This document shows positions 23,721-23,869 of a stretch of 23,869 nucleotides of DNA, one piece after another. Numbering within the stretch: the first letter of the stretch is position 1; the number at the start of each line of letters is the position of its first letter. The DNA is from Oscillospiraceae bacterium (GTDB taxonomy: Bacteria > Bacillota > Clostridia > Oscillospirales > Oscillospiraceae). The notes below the pieces were generated by a model, which had not been told where the DNA came from, ran no database searches, and saw nothing but the letters and a program-made list of their open reading frames with translations. The DNA is taken from NCBI GenBank assembly GCA_020025655.1, contig JAHHRR010000027.1, positions 1 to 23,869 on the forward strand, given 5' to 3'. Position numbers and translations under genes: made by a program.

Positions 23721-23786
23721 GTTTTCACCTCCTCTCAGTTCAAAACAGGTTATATGAAAAAAGTATAATTTATTCCTGTGTATGTT

Positions 23787-23792
23787 ATTATA
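23787..23792 (-). promoter_or_regulatory. -10 element of the DUF308-radical SAM-ACP cassette
   Basis: Perfect minus-strand TATAAT, about 67 bases before the DUF308 ATG. At 17 bases upstream the -35 would be TGTAAT, a weak match, so activation or a weak promoter is possible. Confidence 0.45.
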
Positions 23793-23823
23793 TAGGCAAA
23801 GCTATACTAATTACATTGATAAA

Positions 23824-23866
23824 ACAGGCCCCTGTGCCTTTATTTTGGGCACAGGGGCTTATTTGT
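23824..23866. terminator. Strong hairpin, terminator of a neighbouring unit
   Basis: A perfect 11-bp GC-rich stem, GCCCCTGTGCC (23828-23838) with GGCACAGGGGC (23848-23858), has a nine-base loop. On the minus strand it is followed by CTGTTTTATC, on the plus strand by TTATTTG. It separates the cassette from whatever lies beyond the window. Confidence 0.75.
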
Positions 23867-23869
23867 GGG

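Noticed and set aside
1..23869. CRISPR array, tRNA, rRNA, insertion sequence or prophage
   Set aside because: No regular spaced repeats, no cloverleaf or rRNA sequence, and no transposase or integrase motif was seen on either strand.

Overview
The window looks like chromosome of an anaerobic, low-to-mid GC Clostridia member, probably an Oscillospirales/Ruminococcaceae-type gut bacterium. Reasons: strong GGAGG-type ribosome sites with some TTG starts, many short hairpin-plus-T-run terminators, a fused one-chain PurL, Fhs, a DUF3793 protein beside a short flavodoxin, and an MMPL pump paired with a secreted LxxG-repeat protein. The genus assignment is inference. I see no tRNA, rRNA, CRISPR array, transposase or phage gene.

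Layout. (1) 3-6429, plus strand: the end of a purine operon, purD (3' part only), purL, fhs and rdgB, closed by a terminator near 6464-6505. Fhs makes the 10-formyl-THF used in purine synthesis and RdgB removes damaged purine NTPs, so the four genes form one metabolic unit. (2) 6580-10730: nadE (minus) is divergent from an amino-acid permease/alpha-beta hydrolase pair (plus), with a recognisable sigma-A promoter for each. (3) 10952-12762, minus: a Na/Pi-cotransporter-like protein with a PhoU-like tail. It is preceded by a clear yybP-ykoY (Mn2+) riboswitch whose P1 3' strand is shared with an intrinsic terminator. (4) 12893-14408: flavodoxin plus DUF3793 (minus) are divergent from a small heavy-metal-associated domain protein (plus). 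The space between holds two promoters and three GTTAG-N6-CTAAC-like inverted repeats, which suggests one metal-responsive repressor. (5) 14493-16449, minus: pyruvate kinase then a free-methionine-sulfoxide-reductase-like GAF protein that lacks one of the three expected cysteines. (6) 16678-20846, minus: an MMPL/RND-type membrane pump translationally coupled to a secreted coiled-coil protein. (7) 20847-21416: a gene-free stretch with hairpins. (8) 21417-23720, minus: a DUF308 membrane protein, a radical SAM protein with a partial SPASM-like cysteine set, and a stand-alone acyl carrier protein. This is a compact cassette of unknown product.

The most interesting items are the Mn2+ riboswitch placed on a phosphate-transporter-type gene, the DUF308/radical-SAM/ACP cassette next to an MMPL export pair, and the symmetrical operator arrangement between the DUF3793 and HMA genes. 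All calls come from reading the sequence and recalled family knowledge; no database search was run.
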